Assembly: GCF_946480385.1 (NCBI RefSeq)
Contig: NZ_CAMLJP010000022.1
Location: forward strand, 1 to 64,000
Source of the DNA: an uncultured Azospirillum sp.
GTDB taxonomy: Bacteria > Pseudomonadota > Alphaproteobacteria > Azospirillales > Azospirillaceae
Direction of reading: 5' to 3'
DNA length: 64,000 nt
Shown: positions 52,515-62,348 of the stretch, piece after piece
Layout of the letters: each line of letters starts with the position of its first letter
How positions within the stretch are numbered: the first letter of the stretch is position 1
Made by a program: the position numbers and the translations under genes
Notes under the pieces: generated by a model
Databases searched by the model: none
What the model was told of the DNA's origin: nothing
What the model saw: the letters and a program-made list of their open reading frames with translations, nothing else

Positions 52515-54008
52515 ATGCCCAGCGATGCGCCCATCGTCACCCGCCGCCCGGACCATGCGGCCGTTCCCCCGGCCCCAGGTTCAGCCCCAGCTCCGGCCTA
52601 TGCCCCCCACCGCAAGATCCATCCCAAGGCGGTGCGCGGGCGATACCGGCGCGTGAAGACGCTGTTGGGGGTGGTCCTGCTGGCTCTGTTCGCCGTCATC
52701 CCCTGGCTGCGCTGGGACCGCGGGCCGGGCCTGCCGGATCAGGCGGTCCTGTTCGACCTGGGCAGCCAGCGCTTCTACATCTTCGCCCTGCAGCTGTGGC
52801 CGCAGCATGTCTACTACATCACCGGCGTGATGATTCTGGCCGCCATCGGCCTGTTCCTGGCGACCGCGCTCGGCGGCCGGGTCTGGTGCGGCTTCACCTG
52901 TCCGCAGACGGTGTGGACCGACCTGTTCGTCTGGGTGGAGCGGCGGGTGGAGGGCGACCGCGGCGACCGCATCCGCCTGGACCGGCACCCCTGGACCGCC
53001 GGGTGGCTGGCGAAGAAGACGGTCAAGCATGCGGCGTGGCTGGCGGTCTCGCTGGTCACCGGCTTCCTCGGCATCGCCTATCTGACCGATGCGCCGACGC
53101 TGGCGGTCGATTTGCTGCGCTTCGACGCCTCGCCGCTCGCCGCCGGCTCGGTCCTGTTCATCGCCGCCTGCACCTATGCGATGGCCGGCTTCATGCGCGA
53201 ACAGATGTGCTTCTACGTCTGCCCCTGGCCGCGCATCCAGGCCGCCATGCTGGATGAGGACAGTCTGGTCGTCACCTATCAGGACTGGCGCGGCGAGGGA
53301 CGCGCGCCGCTGCGCAAGAGCGAGGGCTGGGACACCCGCACCCATAGGGGCGATGGCGACTGCATCGATTGCGGCCAATGCGTCCATGTCTGCCCGACCG
53401 GCATTGACATCCGCGACGGCATTCAGATGGAATGCATCGGCTGCGGCCTGTGCGTCGACGCCTGCAACGACGTGATGGCGCGCATCGACCGGCCCGGCGA
53501 CCTGATCCGCTTCGATACCCTGACGGCACAGGGGGCAAAGGCGGCTGCCGTTCCGCCGCCCTGCTACCGCCTGATCCGGCCGCGCACCATCGTCTATGGC
53601 CTGATGCTGGTCGTGGTCGGCGGGATGATGGCGATCGCACTGGCGATGAGATCCAGCAACGACATCTCCATTCTGCGCGACCGGGCGCCGCTGTTCGTCA
53701 CGCTCAACGACGGCCGCATTCAGAACGCCTACACCATCAAGATCGCCAACATGTCGCTGGTGGAGCGCCATTACCGCCTCACCCTGTCCGGCCTGCCGCA
53801 GGCGAGCCTCAGCCTGTCCGGCGACGGCACCGAGGCCGGCGCGCTGTCGCTGTCCGCCCGCGCCAACGCGGTGGAGACCTACCGCATCCAGGTCCGCGTG
53901 CCCCAGGCGGCTCTGACGGAGTCCTCCACCCCGTTGACCGTCACCCTGACCCCCGACACCGGCGACGGCCAGCCGGTCCGGCACGACAGTGTCTTCCTGG
54001 CGCCGTAA
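52515..54008 (+). CDS. ccoG: Cytochrome c oxidase accessory protein CcoG (FixG-like)
   Basis: A 497-residue membrane ferredoxin-like protein that aids copper delivery to cbb3-type oxidase by reducing Cu(II). Five hydrophobic segments are spread from about 48 to 380. GGRVWCGFTCPQTVWTDLF and CFYVCPWPR are conserved Cys motifs. Two 4Fe-4S motifs follow: Cys283, 286, 289, 293 and Cys307, 310, 313, 317. The C-terminal IG-like FixG domain begins near 380. No ccoNOPQ, ccoHIS or other FixG partner genes occur in the window, so this copy is isolated. Confidence 0.95.
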   Translation: MPSDAPIVTRRPDHAAVPPAPGSAPAPAYAPHRKIHPKAVRGRYRRVKTLLGVVLLALFAVIPWLRWDRGPGLPDQAVLFDLGSQRFYIFALQLWPQHVYYITGVMILAAIGLFLATALGGRVWCGFTCPQTVWTDLFVWVERRVEGDRGDRIRLDRHPWTAGWLAKKTVKHAAWLAVSLVTGFLGIAYLTDAPTLAVDLLRFDASPLAAGSVLFIAACTYAMAGFMREQMCFYVCPWPRIQAAMLDEDSLVVTYQDWRGEGRAPLRKSEGWDTRTHRGDGDCIDCGQCVHVCPTGIDIRDGIQMECIGCGLCVDACNDVMARIDRPGDLIRFDTLTAQGAKAAAVPPPCYRLIRPRTIVYGLMLVVVGGMMAIALAMRSSNDISILRDRAPLFVTLNDGRIQNAYTIKIANMSLVERHYRLTLSGLPQASLSLSGDGTEAGALSLSARANAVETYRIQVRVPQAALTESSTPLTVTLTPDTGDGQPVRHDSVFLAP

Positions 54009-54024
54009 CCGGATCGCCATGGCA

Positions 54025-54059
54025 ATTCCCCTCTCACCCCACCTCGGGGAGAGGGGAAT
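54025..54059. repeat. Intergenic GC-rich palindromic repeat, copy 5
   Basis: ATTCCCCTCTC (54025-54035) pairs perfectly with GAGAGGGGAAT (54049-54059). It lies 16 bp after the ccoG stop and before the MocR gene, belongs to the same hairpin family as the other gaps and may end the ccoG transcript. Confidence 0.7.
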
Positions 54060-54143
54060 AGAGGCTTGCAGCATTCGCACCCGAACGCGCATATGCTATC
54101 GACAGTGCCGCAGCATGCAGGCAAGGGAACGGCCAGGACATCC

Positions 54144-55610
54144 ATGCAATCCGATAACGCAGGACAAGCCGAAGCGTCGGACACCGGCATCTGGCAGCCC
54201 GATCTGACCAACCGTGTGCGGCCGGTCTATCTCGCCATCGCCGATGCCCTTGCCGACGACATCGCCGGTGGGCGTCTCGCGGTGGGACAGCGGCTGCCGC
54301 CGCAGCGGGTGCTGGCCGACCGGTTGGGGGTCGATCTGACCACCGTCAGCCGCGCCTACACCGAGGCCCGCCGCCGCGGCCTGCTCGACGCCCGTGTCGG
54401 CCAGGGCACCTTCGTCCGCGCACCGAATGCGCCATCGGAAAGCGCCGCACCTGTCCCGCCCCAGCGCCCAGCCTTCGCCCCGGCCGCGGTCATCGACATG
54501 ACCATGAACCAGCCGCCGCTGCCCGATTCGCCGGATCTGCTGGACCGCGTACGGCAGGGGCTGACCCAGGCGATGCTACGCCTCGACCCGCAAGCGCTGC
54601 TGCGCTATCCCGAGGCCGACGCCGGTTTCCGCGCCGGGGAGGACGACCGTGCCGCCGGCGCGCGCTGGCTCGGCAGGCGCCTTCCCGACCTCGACGACAG
54701 CGGCCGGATCGTCGTCTGTCCCGGCACGCAGAGCGCGCTGCTGGCCCTGCTCTGCATGCTCACCCGCCCCGGCGACATAGTCTGTACGGAGGCGCTGACC
54801 TATCCCGGCTTCAAGGCCATCGCGCGGCAGCTCGGGCTGCGGGTGGTCGGGGTGGCCATGGACGGCGACGGCCTCGACCCCGACGCCCTGCGCGCCGCGG
54901 TGGAGGCCCATGCCCCCAAGGCGCTCTACTGCACCCCCACCCTGCACAACCCGACGACGGCGACCCTGCCGGCGGAGCGGCGCGCCGCCATCGCCGCCAT
55001 CGCCCGCAGCCACAACATCCCGATCATCGAGGACGACATCTACGGCGTGCTGCCGCAGGACGCCCCGCCGCCCATCGCCGCGCTGGCTCCCGACGTGACC
55101 TTCCATGTCGTCGGCCTCGCCAAATGCGTGGCGCCCGGCCTGCGCGTCACCTATGTCGCCGCCCCCGACATCCGTCAGGCGAATCGGCTCGCCGCCGCCC
55201 AGCGTGCCACCATCCTCGGCACCCCGCCGATCCCCGCCGCCGTCGCCACCCAATGGATCACCGACGGCACGGCCGACGCGCTGCTGACCGCCATCCGCGC
55301 CGAGGCATCGGCCCGCCAGCGCATCGCCCGCGACCTGCTGCCCCCGGACTCGCTCACCGCCCACGGGCAAGGCTTCCACCTGTGGCTGAGCCTGCCGCCG
55401 GCCTGGACGCGCGGCGAGTTCGCCGCCCATCTGCGCAGCGCCGGCATCGCCGCCGCCGTCAGCGACGTCTTCCTCACCGCCGGCCCGGCACCGGAGGCCC
55501 TGCGCATCTGCCTTGGCGCCCCGGTGACCCGCGCCGATTGCCGCCGCATGCTGGAAATCCTCACCGACGCCCTCGACCAGAGCCCCGCCCTGGCCGGCAT
55601 CGTGATCTGA
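54144..55610 (+). CDS. MocR-type regulator (GntR helix-turn-helix fused to PLP aminotransferase)
   Basis: A 488-residue fusion regulator. Residues about 25-90 form a GntR winged helix (LADRLGVDLTTVSRAYTEA, GQGTFVR). Residues 110-485 form a fold-type-I aminotransferase-like domain: CPGTQSALLALLCM, YCTPTLHNPTTATLP, and the PLP-binding Lys in VVGLAKCVAPGLRVTYV. AGGA lies 5 bases before the ATG at 54144. MocR proteins sense PLP or amino compounds. It is co-directional with ccoG but separated by a hairpin, and converges with the ROK gene with only 4 bp between stops. Target genes are unknown. Confidence 0.93.
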   Translation: MQSDNAGQAEASDTGIWQPDLTNRVRPVYLAIADALADDIAGGRLAVGQRLPPQRVLADRLGVDLTTVSRAYTEARRRGLLDARVGQGTFVRAPNAPSESAAPVPPQRPAFAPAAVIDMTMNQPPLPDSPDLLDRVRQGLTQAMLRLDPQALLRYPEADAGFRAGEDDRAAGARWLGRRLPDLDDSGRIVVCPGTQSALLALLCMLTRPGDIVCTEALTYPGFKAIARQLGLRVVGVAMDGDGLDPDALRAAVEAHAPKALYCTPTLHNPTTATLPAERRAAIAAIARSHNIPIIEDDIYGVLPQDAPPPIAALAPDVTFHVVGLAKCVAPGLRVTYVAAPDIRQANRLAAAQRATILGTPPIPAAVATQWITDGTADALLTAIRAEASARQRIARDLLPPDSLTAHGQGFHLWLSLPPAWTRGEFAAHLRSAGIAAAVSDVFLTAGPAPEALRICLGAPVTRADCRRMLEILTDALDQSPALAGIVI

Positions 55611-55614
55611 GCCG

Positions 55615-56820
55615 TCAGGCCAGATCCCGCGCCATGCCCGACCGCACCAGCAGGTCGGTGTCGGGCGAGAAGCGCGCCTTCAGCGGCAGCATCGCCGCCC
55701 CCAGCACGCGGGCCATCGGACCGATGGAGCCGGCCAGCACCGGCGCGGCCTTCAGCCCCGACCGGTTGAAGCGCTCGACCGCCGCCGCCAGCCGTTGCGT
55801 GAAGCGGTCGCGCCAGGACGGCGGCAGGAAGCCGTCGACCACCACCTCCTGAAAATCGATGACGCTGAGCGCCGACACGACCGCGCGCGACAGCTCGGCA
55901 CAGGCGGTTTCGGCCCAGGCGTCGAAGATGGCGTCCGCCCGCTCACCGCTGCCGTCGGCCAGGGCGGCGGACAGCGCCGCCGACGGGTCGATCCCGGCGG
56001 CGGCCAGTTCCCGCTCCAGCAGGAAGATGGAGGCGGCGTGGATCAGTTGCCCCGGCGCCTCTCCCCGGCCGTTCGATCCGGTCGGCATCGAGCCGATGGC
56101 CCCGGCATTACCCTGTTCCCCCCGGTAGAGCCGCCCGTCGATCACCACCCCGCCACCGATGAAGGTGCCGAGATAGATGTAGAGCGCGCTGCGGCTGGTG
56201 ATGGCGTGACCGGCGATCATCTCCGCCGCGCAGGCCGCCGCCGCATCGTTGTAGCGCGTCACCGGCAGCCCGGTCTCCCGCGCGAAGGCGCCGCCGATGT
56301 CGGCATCGCGCCAGCCGTCCAGTGCGCCGGGCGCCAGCCCCAGCTCCGCCGACCATGCATGGATTTCGTCCGGCATGGCGACGCCCAGCCCGACCACCCG
56401 CGACCGCGCCGCCGGCGACAGATGCCCCAGCAGCCCGACCGCCTGGGCGATGGCGGTGGAGATCGTCGGCTCCGGCAGCGGCGCGTCGTAGCGCACCCGG
56501 CTCGCCCCCATTTCCTCGCCCAGCATGTTGATGAGGATCGCCTCGACGCTGCGCCGGCCGATCTTCACCCCCAGCGAATAGGCCCCCTCCGGATTCGGCG
56601 CGATCGGGGTGGAGGGCTGGCCGACCTGCCCGCGCACCTTGTCCAGCTTGACCAGCAGCCCGTCCTCCAGCAACCGGTTGACGATCACCGACGCCGCCTG
56701 TCCGCTCAGCCCGGTCTCCCGCGCGATTTCCGCCTTGGACAGCATGCCGACCTGCAACAGCGCATGCATGACCAGCCGCTCGTTGTAGGCGCGCAGCCCG
56801 GTGGTATCGCCGCCCCGCAT
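55615..56820 (-). CDS. ROK family regulator of the sorbitol/mannitol operon
   Basis: A 401-residue regulator with an N-terminal winged helix (LSKAEIARETGLSGQAASVIV) and a ROK domain. NDAAAACAAEMIAG corresponds to the sugar-site Asn-Asp, and IYLGTFIGGGVVIDG to the phosphate loop, but the CxCGxxGC zinc motif of most ROK proteins is absent (the region reads GNAGAIGSMPTGSNGRG). GGGAG and AGGAGG precede the ATG at 56820. It diverges from smoE, and a palindrome before each gene makes it the likely repressor of the operon. Confidence 0.9.
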   Translation of the reverse strand: MRGGDTTGLRAYNERLVMHALLQVGMLSKAEIARETGLSGQAASVIVNRLLEDGLLVKLDKVRGQVGQPSTPIAPNPEGAYSLGVKIGRRSVEAILINMLGEEMGASRVRYDAPLPEPTISTAIAQAVGLLGHLSPAARSRVVGLGVAMPDEIHAWSAELGLAPGALDGWRDADIGGAFARETGLPVTRYNDAAAACAAEMIAGHAITSRSALYIYLGTFIGGGVVIDGRLYRGEQGNAGAIGSMPTGSNGRGEAPGQLIHAASIFLLERELAAAGIDPSAALSAALADGSGERADAIFDAWAETACAELSRAVVSALSVIDFQEVVVDGFLPPSWRDRFTQRLAAAVERFNRSGLKAAPVLAGSIGPMARVLGAAMLPLKARFSPDTDLLVRSGMARDLA

Positions 56821-56880
56821 GCTCCCGCCGCCTCCTGCCTCGGATGTTACCAACAATCCGTATAACAACCGATCATAACA

Positions 56881-56895
56881 AAATCAAAGTGATTT
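56881..56895. promoter_or_regulatory. Candidate ROK operator, regulator side
   Basis: AAATCA-AAG-TGATTT is a perfect 6-3-6 palindrome 60 bp before the ROK gene. It is repeated with the same arms at 57068-57082; the flanking CAAAATCA...TGATTTA is conserved too. Confidence 0.75.
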
Positions 56896-57067
56896 ACTTA
56901 GTAGCGCATCTTAGCTGCCGGAATGGCATCTCCGACGCCGTTCCGGACGTCAATCACCGTAGCAAGCCCTGCCCGACCGGCGCAAGTGCGGTACCGAAAA
57001 CGGCTTACTCCCCACATCCTCCCGCCCCCTTGGCAAAGAGGCCGACGTCATGCGTCGCCGAATATCA

Positions 57068-57082
57068 AAATCAATGTGATTT
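57068..57082. promoter_or_regulatory. Candidate ROK operator, smo operon side
   Basis: AAATCA-ATG-TGATTT lies 155 bp before smoE. The two sites are 187 bp centre to centre, about 18 helical turns, which would allow looping between two bound repressors. The rest of the 417-bp gap (56821-57237) contains no supported gene. Confidence 0.75.
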
Positions 57083-57237
57083 ATCTATTGCGCCCATCCG
57101 CCGCCTGAGCCATAGTGTTCGTGTGCCCTACAAACCGAATGCCGTGGACGCATCCGGAGGTCGGGCGACCAGTCGCAGAGGCCGGCGGGACGAAAGCCAA
57201 GGCGCGGCCGGACAGGACATTGGGGAGGAAAACTGGA

Positions 57238-58548
57238 ATGAAGCGTGCGCTATCCTTGATCGGCGCGGCGGTCGCCGCGTTTCTCGGCAGCTCGGCACAG
57301 GCGGAAACGCTGTCGATCGCCACGGTGAACAACGGCGACATGATCCGCATGCAGAAGCTGGCGGAGCATTTCACCAAGGCCCATCCCGACATCACGCTGA
57401 ACTGGGTGACGCTGGAAGAGAACGTGCTGCGCCAGCGCATCACCACCGACATCGCCACCAAGGGCGGCCAGTACGACGTCCTGACCATCGGCACCTACGA
57501 GGTTCCGATCTGGACCAAGCAGAAGTGGCTGAAGCCGCTCGACAAGCTTGGCGCCAACTATGACGTCGAGGATCTGCTGCCCTCCATCCGCAGCGGCCTG
57601 ACCACCGACGGCACGCTCTACGCCGCGCCCTTCTACGGCGAAAGCTCGATGGTCATGTACCGCAAGGACCTGTTCGAGAAGGCCGGCCTGACCATGCCGG
57701 AGGCGCCGACCTGGAGCTTCATCGGCGACGCCGCGCGCAAGCTGACCGACAAGCAGAACGAGGTCTACGGCATCTGCCTGCGCGGTAAGGCCGGCTGGGG
57801 CGAGAACATGGCCTTCCTCACCGCCATGTCGAACTCCTTCGGCGCCCGCTGGTTCGACATGAGCTGGAAGCCGCAGTTCAACACGGATGCGTGGAAGAAG
57901 ACGCTGACCACCTATCTCGGCCTGATGAAGGACGCCGGCCCGCCGGGTGCCTCCTCCAACGGCTTCAACGAGAATCTGGCGCTGTTCCAGACCGGCAAAT
58001 GCGCGATGTGGATCGACGCCACCGTCGCCGCCTCCTTCGTCTCCAACCCGACGCAGAGCAAGGTTGCGGACAAGGTCGGCTACGCCCTGGCTCCCGACAA
58101 CGGTCTCGGCAAGCGGTCCAACTGGCTGTGGGCCTGGAGCCTCGCGGTCCCCGCCAGCAGCAAGAAGGGCGACGCCGCGCAGACCTTCATCTCCTGGGCG
58201 ACCTCCAAGGACTATCTCGACCTCGTCGCCAAGGAAGAGGGCTGGGCCAACGTGCCGCCCGGCACCCGCAGCTCGCTCTACGCCAACCCCGAATACCGCA
58301 AGGCCGCTCCCTTCGCCGACCTGACGCTGAAGTCGATCCAGGCCGCCGATCCGCAGCATCCGACGGTTCAGGAAGTCCCCTACACCGGCGTGCAGTTCGT
58401 CGCCATCCCCGAGTTCCAGGGCATCGGCACCGCCGTTGGCCAGGCCTTCTCCGCCGCCCTCGCCGGCCAGATGACCGCCGACCAGGCCCTGCAGAGCGCC
58501 CAGGCCCTGACCACCCGCGAGATGACCAAGGCCGGCTACATCAAGTAA
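57238..58548 (+). CDS. smoE: Sorbitol/mannitol ABC transporter substrate-binding protein
   Basis: A 436-residue periplasmic binding protein of family 1. A signal peptide covers residues 1-22 (FLGSSAQAET). Features such as LSIATVNNGDMIRMQKL, YDVLTIGTYEVPIWTKQKWL, FYGESSMVMYRKDLFEKAG and WLWAWSLAVPASSKK are typical of polyol-binding SmoE/MtlE proteins. GGAGG lies 9 bases before the ATG. It heads a seven-gene operon with cognate permeases, ATPase and both polyol dehydrogenases. Confidence 0.93.
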   Translation: MKRALSLIGAAVAAFLGSSAQAETLSIATVNNGDMIRMQKLAEHFTKAHPDITLNWVTLEENVLRQRITTDIATKGGQYDVLTIGTYEVPIWTKQKWLKPLDKLGANYDVEDLLPSIRSGLTTDGTLYAAPFYGESSMVMYRKDLFEKAGLTMPEAPTWSFIGDAARKLTDKQNEVYGICLRGKAGWGENMAFLTAMSNSFGARWFDMSWKPQFNTDAWKKTLTTYLGLMKDAGPPGASSNGFNENLALFQTGKCAMWIDATVAASFVSNPTQSKVADKVGYALAPDNGLGKRSNWLWAWSLAVPASSKKGDAAQTFISWATSKDYLDLVAKEEGWANVPPGTRSSLYANPEYRKAAPFADLTLKSIQAADPQHPTVQEVPYTGVQFVAIPEFQGIGTAVGQAFSAALAGQMTADQALQSAQALTTREMTKAGYIK

Positions 58549-58598
58549 CCGCATAAGCCTGACCGCGCCCCGCAACGTCGTTCCCCAAGGGTCGAGCC

Positions 58599-59471
58599 AT
58601 GGCCACCGCCCATTCGCGTGCAGCCGCGCGCCTGACGATGTCTCCGGCCGTCGTCCTGCTGCTCGGCTGGATGCTGATCCCGCTCGTGATGACGCTCTAC
58701 TTCTCCTTCCTGCGCTACAACCTGCTGATGCCGGGGCAGGAGGAGTGGATCGGCGTCCTGAACTACCAGTATTTCCTGACCGATCCGGCCTTCTTCGCCG
58801 CACTCGGCAACACGCTGGCCCTGGTCGGCGGGGTGCTGGTGCTGACCATCGCCGGCGGGATCGGGCTGGCCCTGCTGCTCGACCGACCCTTCTGGGGGCG
58901 GGGGATCGTCCGCCTGCTGATCATCGCGCCCTTCTTCGTCATGCCCACCGTGTCGGCGCTGGTGTGGAAGAACATGCTGATGAACCCGGTGAACGGCCTG
59001 TTCGCCGCCATCGCCAAGGGGCTGGGCCTCCAGCCCTTCGACTTCCTGGCCGAGGCGCCGCTGTCCTCGATCATCCTGATCGTGACGTGGCAGTGGCTGC
59101 CCTTCGCCACGCTGATCCTGCTGACCGCCCTGCAATCGCTCGACAGCGAAAGGCTTGAGGCGGCGGAAATGGACGGCGCCGGCCCAGTGGACCGCTTCAT
59201 CCACATCATCCTGCCCCATCTGGCGCGTGCGATGACGGTGGTGACGCTGATCCAGACCATCTTCCTGCTGTCGGTCTTCGCCGAGATCCTGGTGACGACC
59301 AACGGCGGTCCCGGCACCGCCACCACCAACATCACCTATCTCGTCTATGCCCAGTCGCTGCTGCAGTTCGATGTCGGCGGCGGCTCCGCGGGCGGCATCG
59401 TCGCCGTCGTCCTCGCCAACATCGTCGCCGTCTTCCTGATGAGGATGATCGGCCGCAACCTGGACATCTGA
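58599..59471 (+). CDS. smoF: Sorbitol/mannitol ABC transporter permease
   Basis: A 290-residue inner-membrane permease with six helices. The coupling loop reads LEAAEMDGAGPVDRFIHIILP, as in MalF/SmoF proteins. MSPAVVLLLGWMLIPLVMTL starts the first helix. AAGGG lies 7 bases before the ATG. It is 50 bp after smoE and 2 bp before the partner permease. Confidence 0.92.
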   Translation: MATAHSRAAARLTMSPAVVLLLGWMLIPLVMTLYFSFLRYNLLMPGQEEWIGVLNYQYFLTDPAFFAALGNTLALVGGVLVLTIAGGIGLALLLDRPFWGRGIVRLLIIAPFFVMPTVSALVWKNMLMNPVNGLFAAIAKGLGLQPFDFLAEAPLSSIILIVTWQWLPFATLILLTALQSLDSERLEAAEMDGAGPVDRFIHIILPHLARAMTVVTLIQTIFLLSVFAEILVTTNGGPGTATTNITYLVYAQSLLQFDVGGGSAGGIVAVVLANIVAVFLMRMIGRNLDI

Positions 59472-59473
59472 CC

Positions 59474-60304
59474 ATGGCGCGCGCCGCAACCAACCGCCAG
59501 AAGCTGGTCGTGACCCTGATCGCCTGGACCATCGGGATCGTGATCTTCTTCCCCATCCTGTGGACCGCGCTGACCAGCTTCAAGACCGAAGCCGAGGCCA
59601 TCGCCAGCCCACCCTCCTTCCTCGCCTTCCACTGGACGCTGGAGAATTACACGGAGGTGCAGCAGCGCTCCGACTATTTCCTCCATTTCTGGAACTCGGT
59701 GGTCATCTCGGTCGGCTCGACGCTGATCGGCCTGATGATCGCGGTTCCCGCCGCGTGGTCGATGGCCTTCGTTCCCGGCAAGCGCACCCGCGACGTGCTG
59801 ATGTGGATGCTGTCGACCAAGATGCTGCCGCCGGTCGGCGTGCTGATCCCGATCTACCTGCTGTTCCGCGATTTCGGGCTTCTCGACACCCGCGTCGGTC
59901 TGGTCATCGTGCTGACGCTGATCAACCTGCCGATCATCGTCTGGATGCTGTTCACCTATTTCCGTGAAATCCCCGGCGAGATCCTGGAAGCCGCCCGCAT
60001 GGACGGCGCCGGCCTGCGCGACGAAATCCTGTTCGTCCTGCTGCCGATGGCGGTGCCCGGCATCGCCTCCACTCTGCTGCTGAACATCATCCTGGCGTGG
60101 AACGAGGCCTTCTGGACGCTGAACCTGTCCGCCTCGCAATCGGCGCCGCTGACCGCCTTCATCGCCAGCTACTCCAGCCCGGAAGGGTTGTTCTACGCGA
60201 AACTGTCGGCCGCCTCGACCATGGCGGTCGCGCCGATCCTGGTTCTCGGCTGGTTTAGCCAGAAGCAGCTGGTGCGCGGCCTGACCTTCGGCGCCGTGAA
60301 GTAG
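59474..60304 (+). CDS. smoG: Sorbitol/mannitol ABC transporter permease
   Basis: A 276-residue inner-membrane permease of the MalG type. Family features: TALTSFKTEAEAIASPPSF, the coupling loop ILEAARMDGAGLRDEILFVL and the C-terminal QKQLVRGLTFGAVK. It starts 2 bp after smoF, so the two permeases are coupled. Confidence 0.92.
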   Translation: MARAATNRQKLVVTLIAWTIGIVIFFPILWTALTSFKTEAEAIASPPSFLAFHWTLENYTEVQQRSDYFLHFWNSVVISVGSTLIGLMIAVPAAWSMAFVPGKRTRDVLMWMLSTKMLPPVGVLIPIYLLFRDFGLLDTRVGLVIVLTLINLPIIVWMLFTYFREIPGEILEAARMDGAGLRDEILFVLLPMAVPGIASTLLLNIILAWNEAFWTLNLSASQSAPLTAFIASYSSPEGLFYAKLSAASTMAVAPILVLGWFSQKQLVRGLTFGAVK

Positions 60305-60316
60305 GGGGACCCCGCT

Positions 60317-61342
<1,026 letters not shown>

Positions 61343-61356
61343 AAGGCTTCACCACC

Positions 61357-62130
61357 ATGAAACGTCTCGACGGCAAATCGGCCATCATCACCGGCGCCGC
61401 CCGCGGCATCGGCCGTGCCTTCGCCGCCGCCTATGTCGCTGAGGGCGCGACGGTTGCCATCGCCGACATCAACCTCGCGGCGGCGGAGCAGGCGGCGGGA
61501 GAGATCGGTCCGGGCGCCTATGCCGTGGCGCTCGACGTGACCAGCCAGTCCTCCATCGACGCGGCCGTCGCCGCGGTGGTGGAGCGGGCCGGCGGGATCG
61601 ACATCCTGATCAACAACGCCGCCCTGTTCGACCTCGCCCCCATCGTCGAGATCACGCGGGAGAGCTACGACCGCCTGTTCTCGATCAACGTCGCCGGCAC
61701 GCTGTTCACGCTGCAGGCGGTGGCGAAGCGGATGATCGCGCAGGGCCGCGGCGGCAAGATCATCAACATGGCCTCCCAGGCCGGGCGGCGCGGCGAAGCG
61801 CTGGTCGGCGTCTATTGCGCCACCAAGGCGGCGGTCATCAGCCTGACCCAGTCGGCCGGCCTGAACCTGATCCGCCATGCCATCAACGTCAACGCCATCG
61901 CCCCCGGCGTGGTGGATGGCGAGCATTGGGACGGCGTCGACGCCCTGTTCGCCCGCCATGAGGGCCTCCAGCCCGGCGAGAAGAAGCGCATGGTCGGCGA
62001 AGCGGTCCCCTTCGGCCGCATGGGCCGTGCGGAGGATCTGACCGGCATGGCGATCTTCCTGGCCAGCCCTGAGGCCGACTACATCGTCGCCCAGACCTAC
62101 AACGTCGACGGCGGCAACTGGATGAGTTGA
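61357..62130 (+). CDS. smoS: Sorbitol dehydrogenase (L-iditol 2-dehydrogenase), SDR
   Basis: A 257-residue SDR that oxidises D-sorbitol to fructose with NAD. Cofactor motif TGAARGIGRAFA, structural INNAALFD, catalytic Ser in INMASQAG and Tyr-x-x-x-Lys in YCATK. The C-terminus AQTYNVDGGNWMS is typical of SmoS. An ATG at 61339 overlaps the smoK stop, but AAAGG lies 10 bases before the ATG at 61357, giving the usual family length. A large inverted repeat follows. Confidence 0.92.
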   Translation: MKRLDGKSAIITGAARGIGRAFAAAYVAEGATVAIADINLAAAEQAAGEIGPGAYAVALDVTSQSSIDAAVAAVVERAGGIDILINNAALFDLAPIVEITRESYDRLFSINVAGTLFTLQAVAKRMIAQGRGGKIINMASQAGRRGEALVGVYCATKAAVISLTQSAGLNLIRHAINVNAIAPGVVDGEHWDGVDALFARHEGLQPGEKKRMVGEAVPFGRMGRAEDLTGMAIFLASPEADYIVAQTYNVDGGNWMS

Positions 62131-62177
62131 AGAATCCCCCTCTCCCGCCCCGGGATCCCCTCTCCCCCGAAGGGATC

Positions 62178-62315
62178 CCCTCTCCCCCCCGGGGAGAGGG
62201 TTAGGGTGAGGGGGACGCACAGCGAGGATCCTCAAGAATCGCGAACCTCGCGCTCTCCCCAAAATCCACGCCATGCATCCCCCTCACCCCGACCCTCTCC
62301 CCGGGGGGGAGAGGG
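62178..62315. repeat. Inverted pair of 38-bp GC-rich repeats between smoS and mtlK (copies 6 and 7)
   Basis: The 38-bp units 62178-62215 and 62278-62315 are inverted copies identical at 36 of 38 positions. Each is itself palindromic in part (CCCTCTCC...GGAGAGGG). Short GATCCCCTCTCCC repeats precede the first. The arrangement fills most of the 218-bp gap inside the operon and could fold into a long hairpin that tunes mtlK and kinase expression. Confidence 0.8.
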
Positions 62316-62348
62316 AAGATCCCCCGATCCCCCCGCAGGACCCCCGCC

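Noticed and set aside
54140..54152. ATCCATGCAATC resembling the CCATACAA motifs upstream of ccoG
   Set aside because: This copy includes the start codon of the MocR gene and differs at one base; two loose matches do not establish an operator for that gene.
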